Below, piece by piece: positions 22,956 through 31,267 of a stretch of DNA of 64,000 bases. The position numbers were made by a program, and so were the translations under genes. Position 1 is the stretch's first letter, and the number at the start of each line of letters is the position of its first letter. The notes under the pieces were generated by a model. That model was not told the origin of the DNA. It saw only the letters and a list, made by a program, of their open reading frames with translations, and made no database searches. The DNA is from Chryseobacterium sp. T16E-39 (GTDB taxonomy: Bacteria; Bacteroidota; Bacteroidia; Flavobacteriales; Weeksellaceae): NCBI RefSeq assembly GCF_002216065.1, contig NZ_CP022282.1, positions 992,001-1,056,000 of the forward strand. Direction: 5' to 3'.

Positions 22956-24643
22956 GTACTATAGATTGGACAGTTCTTATTTTTACACTTGTTGTAGTGG
23001 TTGTTTACGGCGTATTTATCGGTCGTGGCCAAAAAAGCAACGAATCCTACCTGAAAGCAGATAATAAAATGCCCTGGTACATCGTGCTTATCGGTATTAT
23101 GGCTACGCAGGCGAGTGCCATTACATTTCTTTCAGCGCCGGGCCAGGCTTATACGGACGGGATGCGTTTCGTTCAGTATTACTTTGGTTTGCCTTTGGCG
23201 ATGATTGTTATCTGTATCACTTTCATCCCGATTTTTCAGCGCTTAAATGTGTACACCGCTTATGAATATTTAGAAAACCGTTTTGATAAAAAAACTAGGG
23301 TACTCACTTCACTGCTATTTCTTTTTTCCCGAGGCTTATCAACGGGAATCAGCATTTATGCTCCGAGTATCATCTTGTCGAGCGTTTTAAACTGGAATAT
23401 TTATTTAACGAATGTTTTAACGGGTGGTATTCTGTTGATTTACACCTATGTTGGTGGAGCAAAAGCGATCGCTCACACCCAAAAATTACAGTTTCTTATT
23501 ATTCTGGGAACAATGGCATTTGCAGGTTTCCTGCTTATTCAGAATATGCCGAATGGAATTGGTTTTACAGATGCGCTATATCTGGCGGGGAAATCCGGAA
23601 AGCTCAATGTAATCACTACAGAATTCGATTGGAAAGATAAATACAATATCTGGAGCGGGCTGATTGGCGGTTTCTTCCTGGCACTTTCTTACTTCGGTAC
23701 GGACCAAAGTCAGGTGGGGAGGTATATTACTGCGAAAGACAATACCAATGCAAAAATGGGCTTGCTGTTGAACGGATTGGTTAAAATTCCGATGCAATTT
23801 GCTATTCTCCTGATCGGTGCTTTACTTTTCGCTTTCTTTTCTTTAAAACCGGCTCCGATTTATTTTAACGAACGATCTTATCAATATCTAAAGGAAGCAC
23901 AACCTGAACAGGCTGCGGTGTTTGAAAAAGAGCATCAGGATCTGCAATTAAAATTCAATGCAGAATCAAAAGAAATTCTAAAGTTGAAAGAACATAATTC
24001 TCCCCAATTAAAAAAGACAATTCAGGATTTTAAAAACACACAGACCCAGGTAAAAGCACTTCATGGAAGGGTAGAAGAGGCGATCAATCATTCAAACTAT
24101 AATGCGGAGAAAACGGATACCAATTACATTTTCCTTTATTTCGTGAAAAATACCCTGCCTGTAGGAATGATCGGTTTACTGTTTGCCGTCATCTTTCTGG
24201 CCAGCTGGGGTTCAATTTCTGCAGCGCTGAATTCTCTTGCTGCGTGTTCATTAAAAGATGTTCATTTGATATTTAGCAAAGAAGTTCCTGACCAGGAAAC
24301 CGAATTGAAGTATAGCCGTCTGCACACGTTAGCGTGGGGCATATTTTCGATCGGCGTAGCCATGTTTGCCACTCAAATGGGTTCTCTTATTGAAGCAGTT
24401 AATGTATTAGGATCTCTTTTCTACGGTCCGATATTGGGGATTTTTCTTGTGGCATTTTACTATAAAAAAATCAATGGTGCGAATGTATTTATTTCTGCAA
24501 TTTTAGCAGAAATTGCGGTTATTGCCGTTTATCAGTTCGACATTATTTCTTTTCTTTGGCTTAATGTAATCGGGGCTGCGGCGGTAATTATATTTTCGAC
24601 AATCGGTTTATTGTTTTATAAGCCAAAAGCAGTAAATTCGTAA
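22952..24643 (+). CDS. Sodium:solute symporter (SSF family)
   Basis: This 563-aa protein has about 13 to 14 hydrophobic segments. Family features include GRGQKSNESYLKADNKMPWYIVLIGIMATQASAITFLSAPGQAYTDGMRF at the N-terminus and FLASWGSISAALNSLAACSLKDV in the later core, typical of the SSF sodium-coupled transporters. A hydrophilic loop of about 90 residues (QEAAV..KALHGRVEEAINHSNYNAEK region, residues about 315-395) is longer than usual and looks coiled-coil-like. It is coupled by ATGA to the small peptide upstream. The substrate is unknown; the deacetylase context suggests a sugar-like molecule. Confidence 0.9.
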   Translation: MSTIDWTVLIFTLVVVVVYGVFIGRGQKSNESYLKADNKMPWYIVLIGIMATQASAITFLSAPGQAYTDGMRFVQYYFGLPLAMIVICITFIPIFQRLNVYTAYEYLENRFDKKTRVLTSLLFLFSRGLSTGISIYAPSIILSSVLNWNIYLTNVLTGGILLIYTYVGGAKAIAHTQKLQFLIILGTMAFAGFLLIQNMPNGIGFTDALYLAGKSGKLNVITTEFDWKDKYNIWSGLIGGFFLALSYFGTDQSQVGRYITAKDNTNAKMGLLLNGLVKIPMQFAILLIGALLFAFFSLKPAPIYFNERSYQYLKEAQPEQAAVFEKEHQDLQLKFNAESKEILKLKEHNSPQLKKTIQDFKNTQTQVKALHGRVEEAINHSNYNAEKTDTNYIFLYFVKNTLPVGMIGLLFAVIFLASWGSISAALNSLAACSLKDVHLIFSKEVPDQETELKYSRLHTLAWGIFSIGVAMFATQMGSLIEAVNVLGSLFYGPILGIFLVAFYYKKINGANVFISAILAEIAVIAVYQFDIISFLWLNVIGAAAVIIFSTIGLLFYKPKAVNS

Positions 24644-24666
24644 ACGAACAACAAACATAAAATATT

Positions 24667-25185
24667 ATGAAAACAATGATTAAATCTGCTACCGTACTTT
24701 TTGCTGCACTGACGATTTCAGTGAACGCATTTGCACAGGACACTAAAAAGCCTGCAAGCCCTCCGGCTACAGCAACAGGAAAAATTAAAGATGCAACCAT
24801 TACAATAGCCTATAGCAGCCCATCTGTTAAAGGACGTGCCATCTGGGGTGGTTTAGAAGCTTATGATAAAGTTTGGCGTGCAGGAGCTAATGAAGCAACT
24901 ACTTTTGAAACGGATAAAAACATTACCGTTCAGGGAAAACCACTGCCAGCAGGAAAATACAGCTTTTTTTTAATTCCTAAAGCAAGCGGAACGTGGACTG
25001 CGATTTTTAACAAAGAGCCAAAACAATGGGGCGCTTATAAATACGAAGAATCTAAAGATGCTTTACGCGTTGATGTTAAGACAAAAGCTTTACCAGCAAC
25101 ACAGGAAACTTTAGTTTATAAAATAAACAGCAATGGATTTACAATGGATTGGGATAAAATCTCAGTTCCTGTAGAGATAAAATAA
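24667..25185 (+). CDS. DUF2911 domain secreted protein
   Basis: This 172-aa protein has a signal peptide ending VNAFAQ, then the DUF2911 core: [54 protein letters not shown] and [17 protein letters not shown]. The family is widespread in Bacteroidota and Gemmatimonadota and its function is unknown. It starts 23 nt after the symporter stop and ends at a strong terminator, so it is the last gene of the operon. Confidence 0.9.
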   Translation: MKTMIKSATVLFAALTISVNAFAQDTKKPASPPATATGKIKDATITIAYSSPSVKGRAIWGGLEAYDKVWRAGANEATTFETDKNITVQGKPLPAGKYSFFLIPKASGTWTAIFNKEPKQWGAYKYEESKDALRVDVKTKALPATQETLVYKINSNGFTMDWDKISVPVEIK

Positions 25186-25204
25186 ATTTAAATTTGAAAA
25201 ATTA

Positions 25205-25236
25205 AAATCCCGTTCGTTAGTGCGGGATTTTTTTTG
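25205..25236 (+). terminator. Rho-independent terminator of the PIG-L operon
   Basis: AAATCCCG and CGGGATTT with a 10-nt loop, followed by a run of eight T, 20 nt after the DUF2911 stop. Confidence 0.8.
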
Positions 25237-25586
25237 TTTAAAAACTATAGGGTAGCGTTCATATTTCATTTCTGTTCATTTTTGAGGTTTATATTTCTCA
25301 AAAATTTTCTGTGAAAATAATCATCTAAAAGTGTTGTTAAGTTTACATACAAAGTAGGAGAATTCGATCAATTTTCTTTTCACTCTTTCCATTCAGTTGG
25401 GTATTCTTTCACCCTGATTTAATAGTATAATTTTCATCAAAAAAATAAAAAAAATAAGCTATTAAATTATAATACGACATGGTTTGACGCTGTGCGTCAG
25501 TACTTTTGTATTAGAGATAAGATAAAGAATCCCGGGAAATTAATTGTCTTACTAAAATGTTAACCTTAAAATAATTCTTTTAAATT
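25237..25586. other. Gene-free stretch upstream of the BspA-like gene
   Basis: A+T-rich with no supportable frame. It contains the 15-bp dyad and the -7 box listed separately, and nothing else recognised. Confidence 0.5.
25485..25508 (+). promoter_or_regulatory. Dyad TGACGC-TGT-GCGTCA directly before a -7 box TACTTTTG
   Basis: A perfect 6-bp-arm dyad (25485-25499) ends one base before TACTTTTG (25501-25508), where a -33/-7 spacer would normally be. It looks like an operator for the surface-protein gene at 25587, with a leader of about 75 nt. Confidence 0.45.
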
Positions 25587-27080
25587 ATGTGTAAAAAACA
25601 ACTAATAATCATTTTTCTTTTTTCATTTTTCATTTCCTACGCGCAGAATGAATTTGTTACGTTGTGGAAACCAAATGCAAATGGTATTATTGACCATTCA
25701 ATAACGTTCGGCGGCACCGGAACCGATTACACCATTTATTGGGAAGAAGTAGGATACCCTCAGCATAACGGACTCATGAACTCTGTAACCTCTGACAGCA
25801 ACAATCCCATAACCATAACATTTGGGCCATCATTACATACGGATCCCCTGGAGGCAACCTACCAATTGAAAGTATCCAGGGGTAACGGTTTATTTTATGG
25901 GTTCAGGGCAAATACCGGCATTATGCCTCCCAGTGGAAATCAGGAACTCATAGAAGTCAGCCAGTGGGGGAATACTACATGGCTTCAGCAATTCGACAGC
26001 GCATTTGCAAACTGTCCCAATCTTGATGTAACCGCTGCAGATACTCCGGATCTGACACAGATAAACAGTTTATCGCAAATGTTCCTCAACTGTTCATCTC
26101 TGATAGGGCATACTTCATTTTCTTACTGGAATCCATACAATATTACAGATATGAGCAGTATGTTCAGCGGAGCATCTCTGTTTAATCAAAATATTGGAAA
26201 CTGGGATACATCAAAAGTCACAAATTTTAGCGGCATGTTTTCTTCTGCCTCTTCTTTCAATCAAGATATTTCTGCCTGGAACACGATATCCGGAACTGAT
26301 TTCTCTTCTATGTTTTCGAATGCAACAACTTTCAACCAGCCATTAAATTCATGGAATACAGAAAATGGCACCAATTTCCGCTATACATTCTATAATGCAG
26401 CAGCATTTAATCAGCCTCTTAATAACTGGAATACTGGTAAAGCAAAAGATTTTGAGCATATGTTTGAAAATGCAGTATCATTCAATCAGCCTATCGGAAA
26501 CTGGGATGTAAGTCAGATTGACTATTTTGCAGGATTCAATATGTTTGCGGGTGCTTTACATTTTAACCAGGATATTTCTGCATGGAATATCAAGCTTCAA
26601 AACTTCACATGGAATTCAATCTATTTCGGATTTAAAAATGCTGGCTTATCATGTACGAATTACAGTAATTTTCTGATTGCTCTGAATAACAATCCGACGT
26701 GGACGAGCTCAACAATAACATCTGGAACTATAGATGCAACAGGGCTTGTTTATTCTTCACCGCAAGCCATGCTGGCCAGAGCCCAACTGATCAACAAAGG
26801 GTTTAATATTATTGGAGATTCCTATATTTCCGGCTGCTTTCTGTCGGCAACAGAAGTTTCTGCAAAAACAAAAATTTCGGCTTATCCTAATCCAACAACA
26901 GGAGTGATCAATGTGGAATCCACAGCGGATGAAAATGTTCATTTATATGACATCAATGGTAAACTCCTTAAAAATGTGATGTTTAGAAAAGGGAAAAACA
27001 CAATCGATCTTACTGGATATCCATCAGGAAGTTATTTCTTAACAGGTAATACTATTTTAACTAAAATAATCAAGGAATAG
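25587..27080 (+). CDS. BspA-like DUF285-repeat surface protein with T9SS sorting domain
   Basis: This 497-aa protein has a signal peptide ending FFISYAQ. Residues about 170-330 are tandem repeats of about 24 residues of the form FNQxIxxWxT/VxxxTxFxxMFxxAxxFNQ, the BspA/DUF285 repeat found in adhesins and other surface proteins. The end is a T9SS type A sorting domain (ISAYPNPTTGVINVES.., LYDINGKLLKN.., YPSGSYFLTGNTILTKIIKE). The protein is therefore expected at the cell surface, perhaps in adhesion or matrix interaction. It is monocistronic with its own terminator. Confidence 0.85.
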   Translation: MCKKQLIIIFLFSFFISYAQNEFVTLWKPNANGIIDHSITFGGTGTDYTIYWEEVGYPQHNGLMNSVTSDSNNPITITFGPSLHTDPLEATYQLKVSRGNGLFYGFRANTGIMPPSGNQELIEVSQWGNTTWLQQFDSAFANCPNLDVTAADTPDLTQINSLSQMFLNCSSLIGHTSFSYWNPYNITDMSSMFSGASLFNQNIGNWDTSKVTNFSGMFSSASSFNQDISAWNTISGTDFSSMFSNATTFNQPLNSWNTENGTNFRYTFYNAAAFNQPLNNWNTGKAKDFEHMFENAVSFNQPIGNWDVSQIDYFAGFNMFAGALHFNQDISAWNIKLQNFTWNSIYFGFKNAGLSCTNYSNFLIALNNNPTWTSSTITSGTIDATGLVYSSPQAMLARAQLINKGFNIIGDSYISGCFLSATEVSAKTKISAYPNPTTGVINVESTADENVHLYDINGKLLKNVMFRKGKNTIDLTGYPSGSYFLTGNTILTKIIKE

Positions 27081-27111
27081 TAGGCCAGCTGAAAAGCTAT
27101 CTATTTAAATC

Positions 27112-27145
27112 AGCTCCAAAGTCATTGTACTTTGGAGCTTTTTTT
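27112..27145 (+). terminator. Rho-independent terminator of the BspA-like gene
   Basis: AGCTCCAAAGT and ACTTTGGAGCT, an 11-bp perfect stem with a 6-nt loop, followed by seven T, 31 nt after the stop. Confidence 0.85.
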
Positions 27146-27371
27146 AAGCGTTATTGAAAATGAGCAAAACAAGCATTATATAAAATTTAACATAATATAA
27201 ATTATAGGACTTTTTATAATCCAATTATAATAGGGTAATTAGCCCTCAATTCTGACCAAAGCTAATAAAATCTCCTACAGCCGATTCTCAGCGATTATAA
27301 ATTCTTGTCTTATGGCAAGGCTTGTTGTGTATAAACCTGCTACCTTTATCCTAATCAAAAAATAAAATAAT

Positions 27372-27767
27372 ATGAAACCTAAAATGATCTGGTCAAATCT
27401 GGCCGTAGCTAATCTGGAACGCACATACCAATTTTATACGGACTTAGGATTTAAACCCAACGGTCCGCATACCTCTGATCAGTTGGTAAGTTTTTTCTTC
27501 GGTGAAAATGATTTTGTTATTCATTTCTTTCTGAAAAATATTCTGGAAACCAATCTAAAGCCCTTAGAATTCTGTGATACCCAAAAAGTTCATGAAATTG
27601 TTTTTACGCTATCCGCTGAAAGCAAAGATCAGGCAGACAGCTGGGCTCAGGAAGTTGAAAAAGCCGGCGGGAAAATTATTTCAGCTCCTCAAACCTTTGG
27701 AGATAATTATTATGGATTTACTTTTACTGATCCTGATGGACATGCCTACAATGTTTTCCATATGTAG
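27372..27767 (+). CDS. VOC family protein (glyoxalase/bleomycin-resistance fold)
   Basis: This 131-aa protein shows the paired beta-alpha-beta-beta-beta modules of the vicinal oxygen chelate fold: MIWSNLAVANLERTYQFYTDLGFKPN at the start and NYYGFTFTDPDGHAYNVFHM at the end, where the Asp-Pro-Asp-Gly-His turn is typical. It is close to the lactoylglutathione-lyase-like antibiotic-resistance-type proteins, but nothing fixes the substrate. A TACCTTTA box lies about 22 nt upstream. Confidence 0.85.
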   Translation: MKPKMIWSNLAVANLERTYQFYTDLGFKPNGPHTSDQLVSFFFGENDFVIHFFLKNILETNLKPLEFCDTQKVHEIVFTLSAESKDQADSWAQEVEKAGGKIISAPQTFGDNYYGFTFTDPDGHAYNVFHM

Positions 27768-27962
27768 AATAACCGAATATTATCCCTATATTTGATATAA
27801 TATAATAAAAATATGAACCACTCGAGCTGTTTGCCTCCTCCAAGATTCTAGTATTTTCAAATTTATTTGAAGTATCTATCTGTACCGTTACATTTTTATC
27901 GGTTAGTTATTAGTGCTTCACATTCAATAAAATAACAAAGAATCTTATACAGCTTATTCTCA

Positions 27963-28829
27963 ATGAAAAATTCATATGTATTATTACATCTGGCCGTTAT
28001 TCTGGCTGGATTCACAGGTATATTCGGCAAATTAATCTCCCTTAATGAAGGCCTGCTGGTTTGGTATCGGCTTTTGTTTTCAGCCATCATTTTATTCCTG
28101 ATCTTAAAACTGCTGAAAATCCGTTATATGGTTTCCAGCCGGGAAAAATTCAATATAGCCAAAGTTGGATTGCTTATTACCTTCCATTGGCTGTTCTTCT
28201 ATGCCAGTATTAAATATGCCAATATCTCCATCGGTGTGGTTTGTTATTGCCTGACCAGCTTTTTTACGGCAATATTTAAACCGTTGATCGACAGGCAAAA
28301 ATTTAAAATTTCAGAACTGGTTCTCAGTGCTTTTACACTCCTGGGAATCAGTCTGATCTTTCATTTTGATACTTCCTATCAGTTAGGAATTGCTTTAGGA
28401 GTTATTTCATCAGCAATTGGTGCATTATATACTATCTATAATCAACGATTGGCTCAAAATTATGATTCCAAAGTCATCAATTATTATCAAATGATTGGAG
28501 GAACTGTTTTTTTAGGGGCTCTCCTACCGGCCTACCTCTATTTTTTCCCTGTGGAAAGCATTATTCCAGGGATGAAAGATATGGGTTATCTACTTGTCCT
28601 GGCGCTTTTCTGCACCGTGGGATTATATGTTATTTTTGCTGAAGTTTTAAGGAAAATCCCTGCATTTACAGTGAACCTTACGTTCAATTTAGAACCTGTT
28701 TATGCTATTATAATGGCATTTTTATTCTTTAATGAAAGCAAACAGGTTAGTATCGCTTTTTATATAGGACTTTTACTGATCATCATTTCAGTGATATTGC
28801 AGACATGGATATCCATTAGAAAAAAATAA
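27963..28829 (+). CDS. EamA/DMT superfamily transporter
   Basis: This 288-aa protein has ten hydrophobic segments arranged as two EamA repeats, starting MKNSYVLLHLAVILAGFTG; the second repeat begins near DSKVINYYQMIGGTVFLG. It contains the characteristic late motif LTFNLEPVYAIIMAFLFFNE before the last helices. The family exports amino acids and other small metabolites; the substrate here is unknown. It is a single gene bounded by a strong terminator. Confidence 0.85.
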   Translation: MKNSYVLLHLAVILAGFTGIFGKLISLNEGLLVWYRLLFSAIILFLILKLLKIRYMVSSREKFNIAKVGLLITFHWLFFYASIKYANISIGVVCYCLTSFFTAIFKPLIDRQKFKISELVLSAFTLLGISLIFHFDTSYQLGIALGVISSAIGALYTIYNQRLAQNYDSKVINYYQMIGGTVFLGALLPAYLYFFPVESIIPGMKDMGYLLVLALFCTVGLYVIFAEVLRKIPAFTVNLTFNLEPVYAIIMAFLFFNESKQVSIAFYIGLLLIIISVILQTWISIRKK

Positions 28830-28835
28830 AATATC

Positions 28836-28869
28836 AAACCCTCTTTTAAAAAATTAAAAGAGGGTTTTT
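28836..28869 (+). terminator. Rho-independent terminator of the EamA gene
   Basis: AAACCCTCTTTTAA and TTAAAAGAGGGTTT, a 14-bp perfect stem with a 4-nt loop and trailing T, 7 nt after the stop. Confidence 0.85.
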
Positions 28870-29015
28870 AATTTATGTTTAATAGACAGAAAGAATTCAT
28901 GTATGAAGATTGTAACTGAATCCCGAATTTGTGGATTATGCTTAGCACCTAAAAACTATTTGTCATTATAAAAAACAGCCACTGTTTTTATGTTTATTTT
29001 TTTAACTTAAAATTT

Positions 29016-29023
29016 TATATTTG
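29016..29023 (+). promoter_or_regulatory. -7 promoter box TATATTTG of the SRA-HNH gene
   Basis: A perfect TAnnTTTG match; the resulting leader to ATG 29128 would be about 100 nt, long for this window. Confidence 0.4.
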
Positions 29024-29127
29024 TTATTTATATACCATACAAACGTGCTAATATAAAATTCAGCAATATAAAATAAAGAAAGGATATTAATAATATAAAG
29101 GCCTTTTGAAAACCAGAACTAATAACA

Positions 29128-30006
29128 ATGAGCAAACCAATTATATTTGGAGAAATAGATGATATTAAAGAGGGATATCAATTTGAAAAACGTAGCGAAA
29201 TGCTACCTACAAGCTTTCATAGAAGTCTGCAAGCAGGTATCGATGGTAATGGAAAAGAAGGCGCAGCTGCAATTGTTTTATCTGGAGGATATGAAGATGA
29301 TAAAGATTATGGTGATGAAATTATCTATACAGGAGCTGGTGGCAATGATCCTAATACAAAAAGGCAAATCAAAGATCAATCTTGGGAAACTAGTGGTAAT
29401 GCGGGATTATTGACAAGTATGGATCAAGGCTTGCCTGTTAGAGTAATTAGAGGATTTAATCATAAATCTGAATTTTCGCCCGATAAGGGATATGTATATG
29501 GGGGATTATATAGTGTAACAGATGCCTGGCAAGAAGTAGGAAAAAGTGGTTTTAAAATTTGTAGATTTCATTTAAAATATTCTGGTGATAATTACAATCA
29601 CAAAACACAAGAACAGTCAGAAATACAATTTATTAAATTAAATAAGGAAAGGAAGGAAACTATTGTATTACGAATAATCAGAGATACCAAAATTGCCTTA
29701 GAAATAAAAAAATTATACAATTTTAAATGTCAAGTTTGCCAAATAAGTATTCCAACAAAGCTTGGTCATTATGCGGAGGGTGCACATATAAAACCATTAG
29801 GAATGCCACATGATGGAGATGATCATAAGAATAATATTCTATGCCTGTGCCCTAATCATCATGTAATGCTTGATAAAGGTTCCTTTTCAATACAAGATGA
29901 CTTCCAATTAATAGGTGCAGAAAATGGTAAATTGATTATGCATCCTGAACACAAACTTAATGTTTCAAACTTACAATATCATAGAAAAACATATGGTCAC
30001 AATTAG
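29128..30006 (+). CDS. SRA-YDG/HNH modification-dependent restriction endonuclease
   Basis: This 292-aa protein has two domains. Residues 5-150 match the SRA/YDG fold: GEIDDIKEGYQFEKR, SGGYEDDKDYGDEIIYTGAGG and GLPVRVIRGFNH. That fold flips out and reads modified cytosine in DNA. Residues 195-250 form an HNH nuclease: CQVC (201-204), GAHIKPLG (H220), NNILCLCPNHHVMLDKG. The order SRA then HNH is that of type IV-like enzymes such as TagI and ScoMcrA, which cut DNA containing 5-methyl- or hydroxymethyl-cytosine. It is a single gene, no methylase is adjacent, and it is A+T-rich, consistent with a mobile stand-alone defence gene. Confidence 0.85.
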   Translation: MSKPIIFGEIDDIKEGYQFEKRSEMLPTSFHRSLQAGIDGNGKEGAAAIVLSGGYEDDKDYGDEIIYTGAGGNDPNTKRQIKDQSWETSGNAGLLTSMDQGLPVRVIRGFNHKSEFSPDKGYVYGGLYSVTDAWQEVGKSGFKICRFHLKYSGDNYNHKTQEQSEIQFIKLNKERKETIVLRIIRDTKIALEIKKLYNFKCQVCQISIPTKLGHYAEGAHIKPLGMPHDGDDHKNNILCLCPNHHVMLDKGSFSIQDDFQLIGAENGKLIMHPEHKLNVSNLQYHRKTYGHN

Positions 30007-30064
30007 AATAAAGATACGCTAATAACTTAATTATTCTAAAAATCAACAATTTATCATAAAAACA

Positions 30065-30096
30065 TTTGCGTAGTTAAATAACTTCATATATATTTG
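30065..30096 (+). promoter_or_regulatory. Promoter TTTG-N20-TATATTTG of the ArsR operon
   Basis: A textbook Bacteroidota promoter (TTTG 30065-30068, TATATTTG 30089-30096) before the ATG at 30115, interleaved with two operator-like repeats. Confidence 0.7.
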
Positions 30097-30111
30097 TAGT
30101 CAAATAACTAC
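30070..30111 (+). promoter_or_regulatory. Two near-identical 16-bp operator-like repeats
   Basis: GTAGTTAAATAACTTC (30070-30085) and GTAGTCAAATAACTAC (30096-30111) differ at two positions and begin 26 bp apart. The second is nearly palindromic (GTAGT/ACTAC). They bracket the -7 box and are good binding sites for the ArsR-type protein encoded just downstream. Confidence 0.55.
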
Positions 30112-30114
30112 ACG

Positions 30115-30432
30115 ATGAATTTAAGAAGAGATGTATTTCAAGCCATAGCAGATCCCACCCGAAGATCTATCCTCATGTTGGTAGCAGCTCAATCGATGAC
30201 TGCGGGAGCTATTGCTTCCAATTTTGACACCGCCCGCCCCACTGTTTCCAAACATTTACAGATCCTTACAGAATGTGAACTTCTCACTCAGGAACAAAAC
30301 GGCCGAGAAATGATATACCATCTAAATCCAAATAAAATGAAAGAAATCGCAGAATTTATAGAACCCTTCCGCAAAATGTGGGATGAGAGATTTAATAAAT
30401 TGGAGGAAGTAATGAAGAACTATCAGGCTTAG
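30115..30432 (+). CDS. ArsR/SmtB-type winged-helix regulator
   Basis: This 105-aa protein starts [20 protein letters not shown], with the Ars[28 protein letters not shown] and wing [15 protein letters not shown], ending in an amphipathic helix [15 protein letters not shown]. It lacks metal-binding Cys residues. This subtype regularly precedes SRPBCC and DoxX genes, as here. Operator repeats around its own promoter suggest autorepression. Confidence 0.9.
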   Translation: MNLRRDVFQAIADPTRRSILMLVAAQSMTAGAIASNFDTARPTVSKHLQILTECELLTQEQNGREMIYHLNPNKMKEIAEFIEPFRKMWDERFNKLEEVMKNYQA

Positions 30433-30623
30433 AGATGTGAGATATGAGATACGAGGTACGGGATGCGAGGTGAGAGATACTGAACTCCCCTTTCAACCTC
30501 ACCCGCAAACTCATAACTCATAACTCATGACTCATAACTCATAACTCATAACTCATAACTCTAGTACCCTCCCACTCTAAAACTCTCAAACCCGAACCTC
30601 GAACCTCGTAACACCCTAACCCC
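30433..30623. repeat. Heptamer-rich dispersed repeat, element A
   Basis: The left part holds GATACGAG-like purine-rich words, then seven tandem copies of ACTCATA (30509-30557, one as ACTCATG), then pyrimidine-biased words including CTCCCACTCTAAAAC (from 30569), shared with elements B and C. The core found in elements B-E is not recognised here. It separates the ArsR and SRPBCC genes. Confidence 0.7.
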
Positions 30624-31100
30624 ATGGAACCAAAAACAAAAATTAAAGCCAAAGACGGCAAACAGGAAATCTTTATCACCAGGGAATTTGATCTTCCTGT
30701 GCATCTGCTTTTTAAAGCGTACACTGAACCCGAATTGGTAGAACAATGGATGGGAACCAAAGTCGTAAAAATGGAAAACAAACAACATGGCGGTTACCGT
30801 TTTGAAACCTCCAACTCGCAAGGAGATGTGGTTTTCAGTGCCAACGGAACTATTCATGAAATTATTCCTGATCAGAAAATAACCCGGACATTCCAAATGG
30901 AAAACACTCCTTTTCCAGTTCAGATCGAGTATTTAGAATTTGAAAAATTAACGGATACTACAAGTAAAATTACGATCCAGACCATTTATAAATCTGTAGA
31001 CTTCAGAGATCAACACCTGAAATTACCATTTGCTCAGGGGATCAATATGGCACATAATCGACTGCAGGAAACGGTTCAAAAGTTGAAAATTGAGAATTGA
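30624..31100 (+). CDS. SRPBCC (AHSA1-like/START) domain protein
   Basis: This 158-aa protein is an AHSA1-type SRPBCC ligand-binding fold: FITREFDLPVHLLFKAYTEPELVEQWMG, YRFETSNSQGDVVFSANGTIHEI and a final long helix around FAQGINMAHNRLQETVQKL. The family binds hydrophobic ligands or stabilises partners; function here is unknown. Its last codons, KLKIEN then TGA, are written in the same TTGAAAATTGAGAATTGA word that makes up the adjoining repeat, so the stop may come from the repeat. Confidence 0.85.
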   Translation: MEPKTKIKAKDGKQEIFITREFDLPVHLLFKAYTEPELVEQWMGTKVVKMENKQHGGYRFETSNSQGDVVFSANGTIHEIIPDQKITRTFQMENTPFPVQIEYLEFEKLTDTTSKITIQTIYKSVDFRDQHLKLPFAQGINMAHNRLQETVQKLKIEN

Positions 31101-31267
31101 AAGTGGAAAGTTGGAAGTTAGAAGTTAGAAGTTAGAAGTTAGAAGTTAGAAGTTAGGCAAAAATAATAACTTGATCTACAGCCTCAAACTTCACAACGCC
31201 AAAACCCGAATCTCGCACCCCGTAACGCTAAAACCCTCAAATTCTCCCACTCTAAAACCCAACCACC
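31101..31267. repeat. Heptamer-rich dispersed repeat, element B
   Basis: The purine-rich left wing holds six tandem GAAGTTA units (31114-31155). Then comes the core GGCAAAAATAATAACTTGA (31156-31174), identical to the reverse complement in element E. The right wing is pyrimidine-biased and has CTCCCACTCTAAAAC (31244-31258). Confidence 0.75.

Noticed and set aside
30433..30623. CRISPR-like interpretation of the ACTCATA array and other heptamer runs
   Set aside because: Units are 7 bp with no spacers and no cas genes are present; they are tandem repeats inside a dispersed element.
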